64,000 bases of DNA from Corynebacterium sp. UBA2622 (GCF_002339505.1 NZ_DDJO01000002.1:6125-70124), one strand, 5' to 3'; shown: positions 27,283-36,079, counted from the first letter of the stretch. Numbers and translations: made by a program. Notes: generated by a model not told the origin, from the sequence alone.

Positions 27283-28214
27283 GACAGGGCCTTTCTGCGC
27301 AGACGGACGTCGAGGACCGGGTAGAGGAGGTCGACGGCGAGGTTGATCACCACGTAGGCGACGGCGGCCAGCGCGACGATCCCGAGGAGGACCGGGGTGT
27401 CGCGGTTGGATACGGCGGTGACCACCAGCGAGCCGAGGCCCGTGCGGCCGTAGACCGTCTCCGTGACCACCGCACCGCTGATCAGCTCACCGAAGAGCAA
27501 CCCCGCCATGGTCAGGGCGGGCAGTGTGGCGTTACGCAGGATGTTGCGCCAGAAGATGCGGGGTTCACCGGCGCCGCGGGCCCTCAGGACCTGGACGAAG
27601 GGCTGCGCCCGGACCTCGTCGATCGAGCGGATCAGCACCTGCGTCAGGGGAGCGGCCATCGGCACCACCAGGGTCAGGGCGGGCAGGATGAGCCCCTCCA
27701 GCGGACCCGGGTCGATCACGTTGACCCAGCCGAGGCGGAAGGAGAAGAACTGCAGCAGGAGGATGGCGACCCAGAAACCGGGCAGTGAGACCAGGAAGGA
27801 CGGCAGCGCGCGGAAGAAGCCGCCCACCGCGCCCATCCCCGGAAGCGTGGCCACGTAGGCCACCAGGAGGGCGACCAGGATCGCCCCGCCAACCGAGGAC
27901 GCGGCGAGGGCCAGGGTGTGCGGCAGGGCGTCCGAGATGAGGTCCCCCACTGGTGTGCCACTGCGCACCGAATATCCGAAGTTGCCGGTAAGAAAGCCTC
28001 CCAGCGAGGTGAAGAACTGCACCCACACGGGTTTGTCCAGGCCCATCTCGGCGCGGATGCCCTCGATCTCGTCCTTGGACAGGCCCAGGGCGGGGTCGGC
28101 GTAGCGGGCCGTCACGCCGTCAGAAGGCAACGCGGACAGGAGGAAGAACGCCAGGGTGTAGGCGATGAGGAGCACGACGAGCGCCTCGGCGATGCGCCTG
28201 ATGATGCGGGGCAT
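27279..28214 (-). CDS. ABC transporter permease, DppB-like
   Basis: A 311-residue DppB/OppB-type permease. It begins with a helix (RIIRRIAEALVVLLIAYTL), has an external loop of about 80 residues, then five more helices; the coupling region is QVLRARGAGEPRIFWRNIL. The ATG at 28214 overlaps the stop of the binding-protein gene (TAATG). An upstream extension in the same frame is antisense-free but lacks a signal and is ignored. Confidence 0.91.
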   Translation of the reverse strand: MPRIIRRIAEALVVLLIAYTLAFFLLSALPSDGVTARYADPALGLSKDEIEGIRAEMGLDKPVWVQFFTSLGGFLTGNFGYSVRSGTPVGDLISDALPHTLALAASSVGGAILVALLVAYVATLPGMGAVGGFFRALPSFLVSLPGFWVAILLLQFFSFRLGWVNVIDPGPLEGLILPALTLVVPMAAPLTQVLIRSIDEVRAQPFVQVLRARGAGEPRIFWRNILRNATLPALTMAGLLFGELISGAVVTETVYGRTGLGSLVVTAVSNRDTPVLLGIVALAAVAYVVINLAVDLLYPVLDVRLRRKALS

Positions 28215-29932
28215 TACTTCTCCCTCCCGTTGTCGGTGGTGGTGCCGTCTTTGTCGTGGTCGATGGTCACGCCGTAGAACCACGGCCGGGCCACTGCCTC
28301 GGTTCTGAAACCCTTCACGCGCGGGGATAACGCGTAGACCTGCGGCTCCTCGAAGAGGGGAAGCGCGTAGGCCTGCTCGGTGACGTAGTCCTGCACCTCG
28401 CGGGTCGCTTCGGCGCGGCCTTCCGGGTCGGGCGTGGAGACGGTCTTGTCCAGGAGGTCCTCCAGGTGCTGGTCGGCCACGTTGCCGTCGGCGTCCTTGT
28501 TGAGGAACACGTTGCGCGCGCCCACCGAGTAGAGGGATTCGATGGCTCCGTAGTCGGCCCGCCCCACCATGGAGTGGTAGATCTGGATCTTGTTCTGGTC
28601 CTTGGCGTCGGCGTTCTGGCTGGCGTTGTCGCCGGAGTTGATCTCCAGGTCGATGCCGATGCCGCGGAGTTGGTCCTGGATCATCGTCTGCACCTCACGG
28701 GATCGCGGTTGGGGCCCCGCAATGTTGACGCGCAGGCTGAGACGCTGGCCGTCCCTCGTCCGGACGCCGTCCGGGCCGGGTGCCCACCCTGCCTCGTCGA
28801 GCAGGCGGCGGGACTCATCCGGGTCGAAGGCGTATGCCTGCGGGTCCTGCTTTTGGTAGCCCAGCCCGGTCGCGGCGACGGTAGAGGTGGCCAGCGGGTA
28901 GGAGGGCGAGAACAGCACGCGAAGGATTTCCTCGCGGTTGATGCCGTGGAGGATGGCCCGGCGCACCCGGATGTCCTGCAGAAGCGGGTGGTTGAAGCGC
29001 AGCGCCAGCTGGTTGTTCATCGCGTTGGTTCCCCGCGAGTACACCTGGACACCCGCGTCGGCGAGGTAGCGCTCCGCGGGGGCGGTCATGCTGCGGGCCA
29101 TGTCGGCTTGGCCGGAGAGGACGGCCCCGGAGCGGGTGGATTCCTCCGCCGCGAGGCGGTAGTGAATGCCGCCGATCCCGGCGCGCCCCTGGTGCTCGAG
29201 CGAGGGGGGTGCCCAGTTGTAATCATCACGCGCGGTGAGGGTCAGGTCGGTGCCGAGGGTTTCATCGGTGATGACGAACGGTCCGGAACCGATGACGTGC
29301 ACCGCGTTGCCCGGGCCGAAGTCTTCATTGCGCAGCGCCAGGGTGGCGTCAGAAAGCAAACCTGCGTTGTAGACGGAGGTCGCCTGGGGGAAATCGGGCG
29401 AGGGATGGGAGAAATGGAATCTGACGGTGTGCGGGTCCACCACCTCACCGTGGTCGTAGCCGCTGATCTGCTCGGAGACCGTGAGCCGGCGCGACTTGTC
29501 ACCCTTGCCGTAGAGGTCGAAGTTATCCACCACGTTTTGCGCCGTCAGCGGGGAGCCGTCGGAGTAGGTCACCCCGTCGCGCAGGTGGAAGGTGAACTCG
29601 GTGGCGTCGGCGTTGACCTCGGGCAGATCCGTGGCAATCCACGGCTTGAGCTCCAGGGTGTCCGGATCCTGGTAAAGCAGCCTGTCCACCACCTGGTTGA
29701 GTACCCCGCCGTTGGGGTAGAAACCGGCGGCTGGGGGATAGAGGGTGGTGAACCAGTTCGGCTCCAGGTACGTCAGCATCTCCTCACCCGGGGCGGCCCG
29801 GTCCACAGCCTGGTCTGTCTTGGCGGCGGGAGCACCCTGCAGCGAGCACCCGGCAAGGAGCCCGACGGTGAGCAACACCGCCAGGGTGATGAGGAGCGGC
29901 CGGGTGCCGCCGGCCTTCGTCGTGTGTCCCAC
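28214..29932 (-). CDS. ABC transporter substrate-binding lipoprotein (SBP_KPN_01854-like)
   Basis: A 572-residue family 5 (DppA/OppA) binding protein. The signal peptide ends in LLAGC with C29 as the lipidated Cys. The family 5 fold follows (LDRLLYQDP-type opening, FTFHLRDGVTYSDGSPLTAQ). I recall one such lineage, SBP_KPN_01854, that clusters with CMD/AhpD and luciferase-like genes; the neighbours here fit it. The GTG at 29932 is chosen because GGAGG lies 5 nt upstream; another GTG is two codons earlier. It heads the transport operon from a divergent, McbR-type promoter region. Confidence 0.82.
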   Translation of the reverse strand: MGHTTKAGGTRPLLITLAVLLTVGLLAGCSLQGAPAAKTDQAVDRAAPGEEMLTYLEPNWFTTLYPPAAGFYPNGGVLNQVVDRLLYQDPDTLELKPWIATDLPEVNADATEFTFHLRDGVTYSDGSPLTAQNVVDNFDLYGKGDKSRRLTVSEQISGYDHGEVVDPHTVRFHFSHPSPDFPQATSVYNAGLLSDATLALRNEDFGPGNAVHVIGSGPFVITDETLGTDLTLTARDDYNWAPPSLEHQGRAGIGGIHYRLAAEESTRSGAVLSGQADMARSMTAPAERYLADAGVQVYSRGTNAMNNQLALRFNHPLLQDIRVRRAILHGINREEILRVLFSPSYPLATSTVAATGLGYQKQDPQAYAFDPDESRRLLDEAGWAPGPDGVRTRDGQRLSLRVNIAGPQPRSREVQTMIQDQLRGIGIDLEINSGDNASQNADAKDQNKIQIYHSMVGRADYGAIESLYSVGARNVFLNKDADGNVADQHLEDLLDKTVSTPDPEGRAEATREVQDYVTEQAYALPLFEEPQVYALSPRVKGFRTEAVARPWFYGVTIDHDKDGTTTDNGREK

Positions 29933-29976
29933 TTCCACCTCCGGTTGTTCGTTGGATGCCCGAACACTACCACCGA

Positions 29977-30006
29977 TTAGACGATTCGGTATTTTCTTAA
30001 TAGACT
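29977..30006 (+). promoter_or_regulatory. promoter of the flavoprotein gene
   Basis: TTAGAC (29977-29982) as -35 and TAGACT (30001-30006) as -10, with an 18-bp spacer. Transcription would begin near 30012. Both hexamers lie inside McbR-like sites. Confidence 0.5.
29978..29993 (+). promoter_or_regulatory. degenerate McbR-like site over the -35
   Basis: TAGAC-N6-GTATT has a perfect left half and three of five matches in the right half. It is 23 bp, about two helical turns, from the perfect site at 30001-30016. Confidence 0.45.
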
Positions 30007-30016
30007 AGTTGGTCTA
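30001..30016 (+). promoter_or_regulatory. perfect McbR operator
   Basis: TAGACTAGTTGGTCTA matches TAGAC-N6-GTCTA at all ten fixed bases. It covers the -10 of the flavoprotein gene, in the shared upstream region of the divergent transport operon. Confidence 0.8.
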
Positions 30017-30041
30017 CGAACCACCGCCGAGAGGGAGTACA

Positions 30042-31979
30042 GTGAGCGTCATGCCAGCGGAAATCGCACTCATCGGGGTCGGCCCCCGCGGAATCTCCAC
30101 CATCGAGCGCCTGGCCGCTCATCTCGCCGCCCTCCCTGCCACGGAGCCGCGAACCCGGTTGACCCTCCACCTCATCGACGACGCCCAACTCGGCGCAGGG
30201 CGCGTCTGGGACACCTCCCAAACCCACACGCTCTGCATGAACACCCTTGCCGGGGCCGTCACGCTTTTCACCGAGCCCGGCTCCAGCGTCGGCGCCGCCC
30301 CGCTCGAGGGCCCGACGATGTACGAGTGGATCCAGCTCCTGCGCGGCGAGCGCGGGGAGGTCTCCCCCGTCAAGGCATCGCTTTTCGACGCCCACCCCAC
30401 CGCCCCGTCCGTCGCCGCGGAGTTCGCGGCCGAGATCTCGCGCACCCTGCCCGAATCCAACCCCTCGCGGGCCCTCTACGGCGCGTACCTGAACTGGGTC
30501 TACTCCGTCGCCCTCGCGCAGCTCCCCGACTCCGTGGAGGTGTGCTCCCACCGGGCCCGCGCCCTGGCCATCGAGGACGAGGGCGGGCGCGACCGCATCG
30601 CCCTCAGCGACGGCACCTCCGTCACCGCGGATGCCACGGCAATCTCTAGCGGTTGGGTCCTGCCCGAGCGCACGCCCCGGGAGAAGGGCTTCGCCGAGAG
30701 CGGGTTCACCTGGGTGGGCCCGGACAACCCCGTGGAGCAGGATCTCGCCGCGCTCCCGCCGGGCGAGACAGTGCTGGTCCGCGGCCTGGGCATGGGGTTC
30801 TTCGACCTCATGGCTCTGGTGACCGCCGACCGCGGCGGGTGTTTCCGGGAGGATCCGGCCTCTCGCGCCGGGCTGCGCTACGAACCCTCCGGCGCCGAGC
30901 CGCACCTCGTCGTCGCCTCCGGCCGCGGGTACCCTTACCTGCCGAAATCCGAGTACCATTCCCTGCCCCCCAAGGCGGATCTGAGCCGGCACGCGGAGGC
31001 AGTGCGCAGGGTGAAGGATCGGCCGGGCCAGGTCCGCTTCGGCGTGGATCTCTGGCCCGCCCTGGTGCGCGACTCCTACGCGGCCTACTACCGCACCCTC
31101 GCCCGAGTTCGCCCGGCCACCCTGCGCGCCGGGCTCGACGACATCCTCGCGCGGATCGACGCCGCGGACTTGGAGGCCGTCGCCTCCTCCACCGACATCG
31201 AGGCCGTCCCGGCGGCGCTGAACGAGGCGGTGTCCAGTGCAACAGACGAGCCCTTCGACATGCTCGAGTGGATCGACCCCCTCCGCGACGTCGGGGATTC
31301 CACCGCGGCCGAACTCACCGGGGGCATCGCGCGGCGCATGAAGCGCGACATCGCCGAGGCCGTCGCCGCGTGGGACTCCCCCGTCAAGGCCGCGCTGTGG
31401 GTGATATCCGCCGGGAGGAAGCCCACCTCGCTCGCGGTCGAGGACGGCCGGGGTGCGGAGGAGGACCGCACCGGGTCACTGAGCGCCTACATGGCCTTCG
31501 GCCAGATGGTCGGCTCCGGCCCGCCTCTCTTCCGCACTCGCGAGCTGCTCGCCCTCGTCGATGCCGGCCTGGTCACCTTCCTCGGCCCCCGCCCCGTGGC
31601 CACCGTCGACCGCGACGGGTTCACCCTCACGAGCGGCCCGCGCACGGTCACCGCCCGCTTCCTCGCCGACGCGTTCCTCCCCGGCCCCGACGTACGCCGC
31701 CCCGGCGACCCGCTCACGCGCTCGCTTCTCGACGCCCACCGGGCCCGCCCCTTCACCCCGGGCGGTATCCCCACCCCCGCCCCGGAAACGGACGCCGCCA
31801 CCCGCAGGGCCATCCACCCGGACGGCACCCGCGACCCCCGGGTCCACATCGTCGGCATTCCCACCGGGGCCCAGTGGGCGGACACGACCATTTCGCCCAT
31901 GCCCGGAACCGATGCGCCCTTCCTGCAGGAGACGGACAAGGTCGCGGCATCGCTGCTGCGCGCTGCCCTGGGCTCCTAA
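30042..31979 (+). CDS. FAD/NAD(P)-binding protein (NAD_binding_9-like)
   Basis: A 645-residue flavoprotein-like protein. The N-terminal Rossmann motif is IALIGVGPRGISTIERL, and the HTLCMNTLAGAVTLF and YGAYLNWVYSVA segments are typical of the FAD/NAD(P)-binding PF13454 family. A second nucleotide-binding loop may lie at VLVRGLGMGFFDLM (about 245-260). The reaction is unknown; reduced-flavin or monooxygenase-type chemistry is plausible. The GTG at 30042 has GAGGGAG 4 nt upstream; an ATG at 30051 is possible. It diverges from the ABC operon under a perfect McbR operator, which suggests work on a sulfur compound. Confidence 0.78.
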   Translation: MSVMPAEIALIGVGPRGISTIERLAAHLAALPATEPRTRLTLHLIDDAQLGAGRVWDTSQTHTLCMNTLAGAVTLFTEPGSSVGAAPLEGPTMYEWIQLLRGERGEVSPVKASLFDAHPTAPSVAAEFAAEISRTLPESNPSRALYGAYLNWVYSVALAQLPDSVEVCSHRARALAIEDEGGRDRIALSDGTSVTADATAISSGWVLPERTPREKGFAESGFTWVGPDNPVEQDLAALPPGETVLVRGLGMGFFDLMALVTADRGGCFREDPASRAGLRYEPSGAEPHLVVASGRGYPYLPKSEYHSLPPKADLSRHAEAVRRVKDRPGQVRFGVDLWPALVRDSYAAYYRTLARVRPATLRAGLDDILARIDAADLEAVASSTDIEAVPAALNEAVSSATDEPFDMLEWIDPLRDVGDSTAAELTGGIARRMKRDIAEAVAAWDSPVKAALWVISAGRKPTSLAVEDGRGAEEDRTGSLSAYMAFGQMVGSGPPLFRTRELLALVDAGLVTFLGPRPVATVDRDGFTLTSGPRTVTARFLADAFLPGPDVRRPGDPLTRSLLDAHRARPFTPGGIPTPAPETDAATRRAIHPDGTRDPRVHIVGIPTGAQWADTTISPMPGTDAPFLQETDKVAASLLRAALGS

Positions 31980-33163
31980 AGCGCCAGCCGCAGCTCCACC
32001 TCGGTGCCCTCCCCCGGCACCGCGGCGATGTGCGCGCTGCCGCCCGCCCGCCCCATCCGCGCGACGATGGAATCGCGCACCCCGTGGCGGTCCGCGGGCA
32101 CCGCGGCGGGATCGAATCCGCGGCCGCGGTCGCGCACGAACACCGCCAGCTCCCCGGCCAGATTCTCCGCGTACACGTCCACGTGATCCACCCCGGCGTG
32201 CTTGGCAGCGTTGACCATCGCCTCCCTCGCCGCCATGACGACGGGCTCGGTGGCCCCGGTGAACGCGAGGTCCTCTCCCACCGTGACGGGGCGGATGGTC
32301 ACACCGTGCAGGTCCTCAACCTCACCGGCGGCCCTGGCCAGGGCGCTGAAGAAGGTCAGGGTCTCTTCCGGGGCGGAGGGGTCGGCGTCGAAAAGCCACG
32401 CCCTCAGCTCGCGCTCCTGCGAGCGGGCGAGCCGGGCAACCTCCCCCGAGTCCCCGGCGCGCTTCTGGATCAGCGCCAGTGTCTGCAGCACGGAATCGTG
32501 CAGCCGCGAGGCGATCTCGGCGCGCTGGTCCGCCACGGCCTTCGCCTGCCGCTCCTCCACGAGGGAGCTCGTCAGGCGCACCACCAGGGGGATGACCAGC
32601 AGCGAGACGCCGAAGACGGTGGCGAGCACGGCCATCACCACGCCCGCGGTGCCCGCGGTATCACCGAGCAGCGCGATGGCCACGACACCGCCCATGACCA
32701 GAACAACGCCCAACACCAGCGCGGGCAGGTTGCGCACCGAGGACACCCCCCGGTCGTAGGCCTGCCACGCCACGACGGCCCCCACCGCGACGACACCGAG
32801 AACGAATACGAAGACCCCGCTCATCCCGCTCGCGATCGACAGGGACATCACGCCGCCCACAAAACCGACCGCCGCCAGGAACAGGGACAGCGCCCGCGGC
32901 CACTCCCCGGCGCCGCGTGGCGACGCCTCCGCCGCAACGTCCTTTTCCACCGGGGTGAACACCCACAGCAGGGAGTAGAGCACGAGGCCGATCCCCCCGG
33001 CGAAGCTGGCCGCGGCGAAGAAGGTGCGCACCCATCGCACGTCCACCCCAAGGTGGCGCGCCAGACCCGCAGCGGCCCCGGCGACGATCCGGTCCCGGCG
33101 CGGGCGGCTGAAGCGCGGGTACAACCGCCCCGGGGCGGCATCGTGTGCTGGGGAAACAGTCAT
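31976..33163 (-). CDS. esrS: PspC-domain sensor histidine kinase, probable EsrS
   Basis: A 395-residue kinase. An N-terminal PspC domain (about 20-75, DRIVAGAAAGLARHLGV) is followed by several membrane helices (to about 197). The HisKA_3-type dimerisation helix has H222 in SRLHDSVLQ, and the HATPase domain has AAKHAGV and DRGRGFDP. It corresponds to C. glutamicum EsrS (cg0707), a cell-envelope stress kinase, by position next to guaA and divergent from esrI. Its regulator is not adjacent here. The 3' end overlaps the flavoprotein end by 4 bp. Confidence 0.85.
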   Translation of the reverse strand: MTVSPAHDAAPGRLYPRFSRPRRDRIVAGAAAGLARHLGVDVRWVRTFFAAASFAGGIGLVLYSLLWVFTPVEKDVAAEASPRGAGEWPRALSLFLAAVGFVGGVMSLSIASGMSGVFVFVLGVVAVGAVVAWQAYDRGVSSVRNLPALVLGVVLVMGGVVAIALLGDTAGTAGVVMAVLATVFGVSLLVIPLVVRLTSSLVEERQAKAVADQRAEIASRLHDSVLQTLALIQKRAGDSGEVARLARSQERELRAWLFDADPSAPEETLTFFSALARAAGEVEDLHGVTIRPVTVGEDLAFTGATEPVVMAAREAMVNAAKHAGVDHVDVYAENLAGELAVFVRDRGRGFDPAAVPADRHGVRDSIVARMGRAGGSAHIAAVPGEGTEVELRLAL

Positions 33164-33208
33164 GCCCCGATTCTCCCACGGTCCCGGATCCGGGCGGATC
33201 AGGGAAAA

Positions 33209-33229
33209 CCCTGAAACGAAAGTTCAGGG
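33209..33229. promoter_or_regulatory. inverted repeat between kinase and PspC-domain gene
   Basis: CCCTGAA (33209-33215) and TTCAGGG (33223-33229) flank a 7-bp spacer in the divergent esrS-esrI region. A second, overlapping repeat AGGG-AAAA-CCCT starts at 33201. It is the best candidate for the binding site of the response regulator. Confidence 0.45.
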
Positions 33230-33274
33230 CGCTTCCCGATGGTGCGCGGGGCACCTGTCCGAGAGACTTGGGCC

Positions 33275-34369
33275 ATGACCACGAAAACCGCCACCACCAC
33301 AATTCAGGAAATCTGGCAGACGCGTCCTCCCCGCATCCCCAAGAACCAGGGCAGCAATGCCGTTGTGGGCGGCGTGTGCGAGGGCATCGGCGCGCGCTAC
33401 CAGATCGACCCCGTCATCGTCCGCCTCGCCTTCGTCGCCCTCACCCTCACCTTCGGCGGCGGTGCCTTCCTCTACCTGCTGCTCTGGCTCGTCATGCCGG
33501 TCTTCGGCACGACCGTCTCCCCGTGGAGCGCGCTCAACACCCCGAAGGATGAGCGCTCGCCCTTCATCAACCACGAGCGCAATTCCGCCTGGCTGCTGCT
33601 CGCGGGCCTGTTCATCTTCTTCCCCTCCCTCTCAGCCGGCGAGGGGGGCTGGGCCGCAGCCTCCGCGGTGAGCGCGGTTCTCGCGGCGGCCGGGATCTAC
33701 CTCCTCCACCAGAACCGCCCTGTTCCCCCCGCCGGGCTGCTCGCCCAGCCCACGGCCCCCGGCTCCACCCTCTGGACCCCGGGCGCCCCAACCGTGTCGG
33801 ACGCGCCCAGGGTGGACACCACTCACCTCACGGTCCCGGAGGGATTCACGCACCCCGGCGCGGGGCGCGCCACCCCGCCGAGCTGGGATCCGCTGGGCGC
33901 CGCCCCCGAACTGTGGCACCTCCCGGAGCCGGAACCCGCCGAACCGGCCCAGCCCGCTCCGAAACCCCGGCGGCGGCGCGGCCTCTTTCTCGCCCTCAGC
34001 CTCATCGTCGCGAACGTCGCGGTGTTCTCCGTGGTGTGGGCCGTACTCTCCGACGAACCCGCCGCCTCCCTGGGCGACCGGGAGCTCACCGTCACCGACG
34101 ACCTGCGGGACTCCTACACCTCCGGGGTCGGCACCTCGACGCTCGACCTGTCCCGCCTGACCCCGCTGGGCTCACCCCGGACGGTGGAGGTGAACCACAG
34201 TGTCGGCAACGTGGAGATTACCCCGCCCGACAACGTGCGCGTGGAGTTGTCCTGCTCGGCCCAGGTGGGCACCACCGCGTGCCCCGGGGTGGTTAACCCC
34301 GACACCCCGGGCAACCCCCTGCGCCTGAACGTCCACGTCAGGGTGGGTGACATCACCGTCAAGGGATAG
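33275..34369 (+). CDS. esrI: PspC-domain membrane protein, probable EsrI
   Basis: A 364-residue protein. The PspC domain lies at about 25-85 (NAVVGGVCEGIGARYQIDPVIVRLAF). Two or three helices follow to about 145, then a proline-rich linker, another helix near 230-250 and an extracytoplasmic C-terminal domain with two Cys residues (SCSAQVGTTACPG) that could pair. In C. glutamicum, EsrI (cg0706) is the inhibitory third component of the EsrS-EsrR system; the divergent arrangement is the same. The ATG at 33275 lacks a strong Shine-Dalgarno. Confidence 0.8.
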   Translation: MTTKTATTTIQEIWQTRPPRIPKNQGSNAVVGGVCEGIGARYQIDPVIVRLAFVALTLTFGGGAFLYLLLWLVMPVFGTTVSPWSALNTPKDERSPFINHERNSAWLLLAGLFIFFPSLSAGEGGWAAASAVSAVLAAAGIYLLHQNRPVPPAGLLAQPTAPGSTLWTPGAPTVSDAPRVDTTHLTVPEGFTHPGAGRATPPSWDPLGAAPELWHLPEPEPAEPAQPAPKPRRRRGLFLALSLIVANVAVFSVVWAVLSDEPAASLGDRELTVTDDLRDSYTSGVGTSTLDLSRLTPLGSPRTVEVNHSVGNVEITPPDNVRVELSCSAQVGTTACPGVVNPDTPGNPLRLNVHVRVGDITVKG

Positions 34370-34375
34370 CCCGCA

Positions 34376-34432
34376 CACGACGCAGCCGCCACGCCGGGAT
34401 TCGTCCCGGTGCGGCGGCTGTGCGGCGTCGTG
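34376..34432. terminator. large hairpin between esrI and guaA
   Basis: CAGCCGCC (34383-34390) and GGCGGCTG (34413-34420) enclose a second stem closed by TTCG; outer arms CACGACG and CGTCGTG extend it. There is no T-run. It probably serves the two converging transcripts. Confidence 0.5.
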
Positions 34433-34445
34433 AAGCGGGTGTCCG

Positions 34446-36002
34446 CTACTCCCACTCGATGGTCCCTGGCGGCTTGGACGTCACGTCCAGAACGACGCGG
34501 TTGACGTCGGCGACCTCGTTGGTGATGCGGCTGGAGATGGTCTCCAATACCTCGTAGGGCACGCGGACCCAGTCGGCGGTCATCGCGTCCTCGGAGGCGA
34601 CGGGGCGCAGCACAATCGGGTGGCCGTAGGTGCGGCCGTCGCCCTGCACGCCCACGGAGCGGACGTCGGCGAGCAGCACCACCGGGCACTGCCAGATCTG
34701 CTCGTCCAGGCCGGCGCGCGTGAGCTCCTCACGGGCGATGGCGTCGGCGGCGCGGAGGGTCTCCAGGCGCTCCTCGGTGACCTCACCGATGATGCGGATG
34801 CCCAGGCCCGGGCCCGGGAAGGGCTGGCGGTTGACGATGACCTCGGGCAGGCCGAGCTCGCGGCCGACGGCCCGGACCTCGTCCTTGAACAGCAGGCGCA
34901 GCGGCTCCACGAGCGTGAACTCTACATCGTCGGGCAGGCCGCCCACGTTGTGGTGGCTCTTGATGTTGGCGGTGCCGGTGCCCCCGCCGGACTCGACGAC
35001 ATCCGGGTAGAGGGTGCCCTGGACGAGGAAGTCGACCTTGTGGTCGGAAAGGACCGACGCCACCGCGCGCTCGAAGGAGCGGATGAACTCCGCACCGATC
35101 GCCTTGCGCTTCGCCTCCGGCTCGGTGACCCCGGCGAGCTTGTCCAGGAACGCCGCACGCTCGTCGACGGTCACCAGCTTCGCGCCGGTGGCGGCCACGA
35201 AGTCGGTCTCCACCTGCTCGCGCTCGCCCTGGCGCAGCAGGCCGTGGTCCACGAAGACGCAGGTGAGGCGGTCACCGATGGCGCGCTGAACCAAAGCCGC
35301 CGCGACGGCGGAGTCCACGCCGCCGGACAGGCCGCAAATGGCGCGCCCGTTCTCACCGACCTGCTCGCGCACCTGCTCGACAAGCTGCTCCGCGATGTTG
35401 GAGGCCGTCCAGTTCTGCTCCAGGCCCGCGATCTCCGTGAGAAAGCGGGAGAGAACCTGCTGGCCGTGCGGGGAGTGCATGACCTCGGGGTGGTACTGCA
35501 CGCCGGCGAACTTCTTCTCCTCGTTCTCGAAGGCCGCGACGGGCGCGCCCGGCGAGGTGGCGGTGACGGTGAAGCCCTCGGGTGCCTGGGTGACGGAGTC
35601 ACCGTGGCTCATCCACACCGGGTGCTCCGCGGGCAGGCCCGCGTGGAGCACGCCCCCGTCGGCGGCGACGGTCGTGCGGCCATACTCGCGCGCCCCGGTC
35701 TCCTCCACCCTGCCCCCGAGGGCCTGCGTCATCACCTGGAAGCCGTAGCAGATGCCGAAGATCGGCAGGCCGAGCTCGAAGATCTCCGGGTCGAGCTGCG
35801 GCGCCCCCTCCTCGTACACCGACGACGGGCCGCCGGACAGGACGAGGGCCACGGGGTTCTTCTCGCGGACCTCCGCGGCAGAGATGGTGGAGGGGACGAC
35901 TTCGGAGTAGACGCGGGCTTCGCGCACGCGGCGGGCGATGAGCTGCGCGTACTGGGCGCCGAAATCGACGACCAGCACGGGGCGTGTTTGAGGAGTAGTC
36001 AC
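34446..36002 (-). CDS. guaA: GMP synthase (glutamine-hydrolysing)
   Basis: A 518-residue enzyme that aminates XMP to GMP. The class I glutamine amidotransferase domain comes first, with FGICYGFQ holding the catalytic Cys and GVQYHPEV holding the His. The ATP-pyrophosphatase domain has the P-loop CGLSGGVDSAVAA, and the dimerisation domain ends in SKPPGTIEWE. The GTG at 36002 is chosen because the next upstream sequence is a good leaderless promoter. It lies downstream of guaB2-guaB3 in the same direction, so the branch from IMP to GMP is grouped. Confidence 0.96.
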   Translation of the reverse strand: MTTPQTRPVLVVDFGAQYAQLIARRVREARVYSEVVPSTISAAEVREKNPVALVLSGGPSSVYEEGAPQLDPEIFELGLPIFGICYGFQVMTQALGGRVEETGAREYGRTTVAADGGVLHAGLPAEHPVWMSHGDSVTQAPEGFTVTATSPGAPVAAFENEEKKFAGVQYHPEVMHSPHGQQVLSRFLTEIAGLEQNWTASNIAEQLVEQVREQVGENGRAICGLSGGVDSAVAAALVQRAIGDRLTCVFVDHGLLRQGEREQVETDFVAATGAKLVTVDERAAFLDKLAGVTEPEAKRKAIGAEFIRSFERAVASVLSDHKVDFLVQGTLYPDVVESGGGTGTANIKSHHNVGGLPDDVEFTLVEPLRLLFKDEVRAVGRELGLPEVIVNRQPFPGPGLGIRIIGEVTEERLETLRAADAIAREELTRAGLDEQIWQCPVVLLADVRSVGVQGDGRTYGHPIVLRPVASEDAMTADWVRVPYEVLETISSRITNEVADVNRVVLDVTSKPPGTIEWE

Positions 36003-36009
36003 GCACCAA

Positions 36010-36015
36010 ATCTTA
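36010..36015 (-). promoter_or_regulatory. guaA -10 box, leaderless start
   Basis: TAAGAT on the minus strand ends 7 nt before the GTG; no Shine-Dalgarno is present. Confidence 0.55.
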
Positions 36016-36079
36016 ACCCACCGCGCAAAACGCCCCCATCCGGGTTGAGGCCCGGACGGGGGCGGGAAGAGCCGCGCGC

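Noticed and set aside
23564..31979. mobile element carrying the transport cluster
   Set aside because: No transposase, integrase, flanking direct repeat or tRNA was found, so insertion by a recognisable element is not supported.
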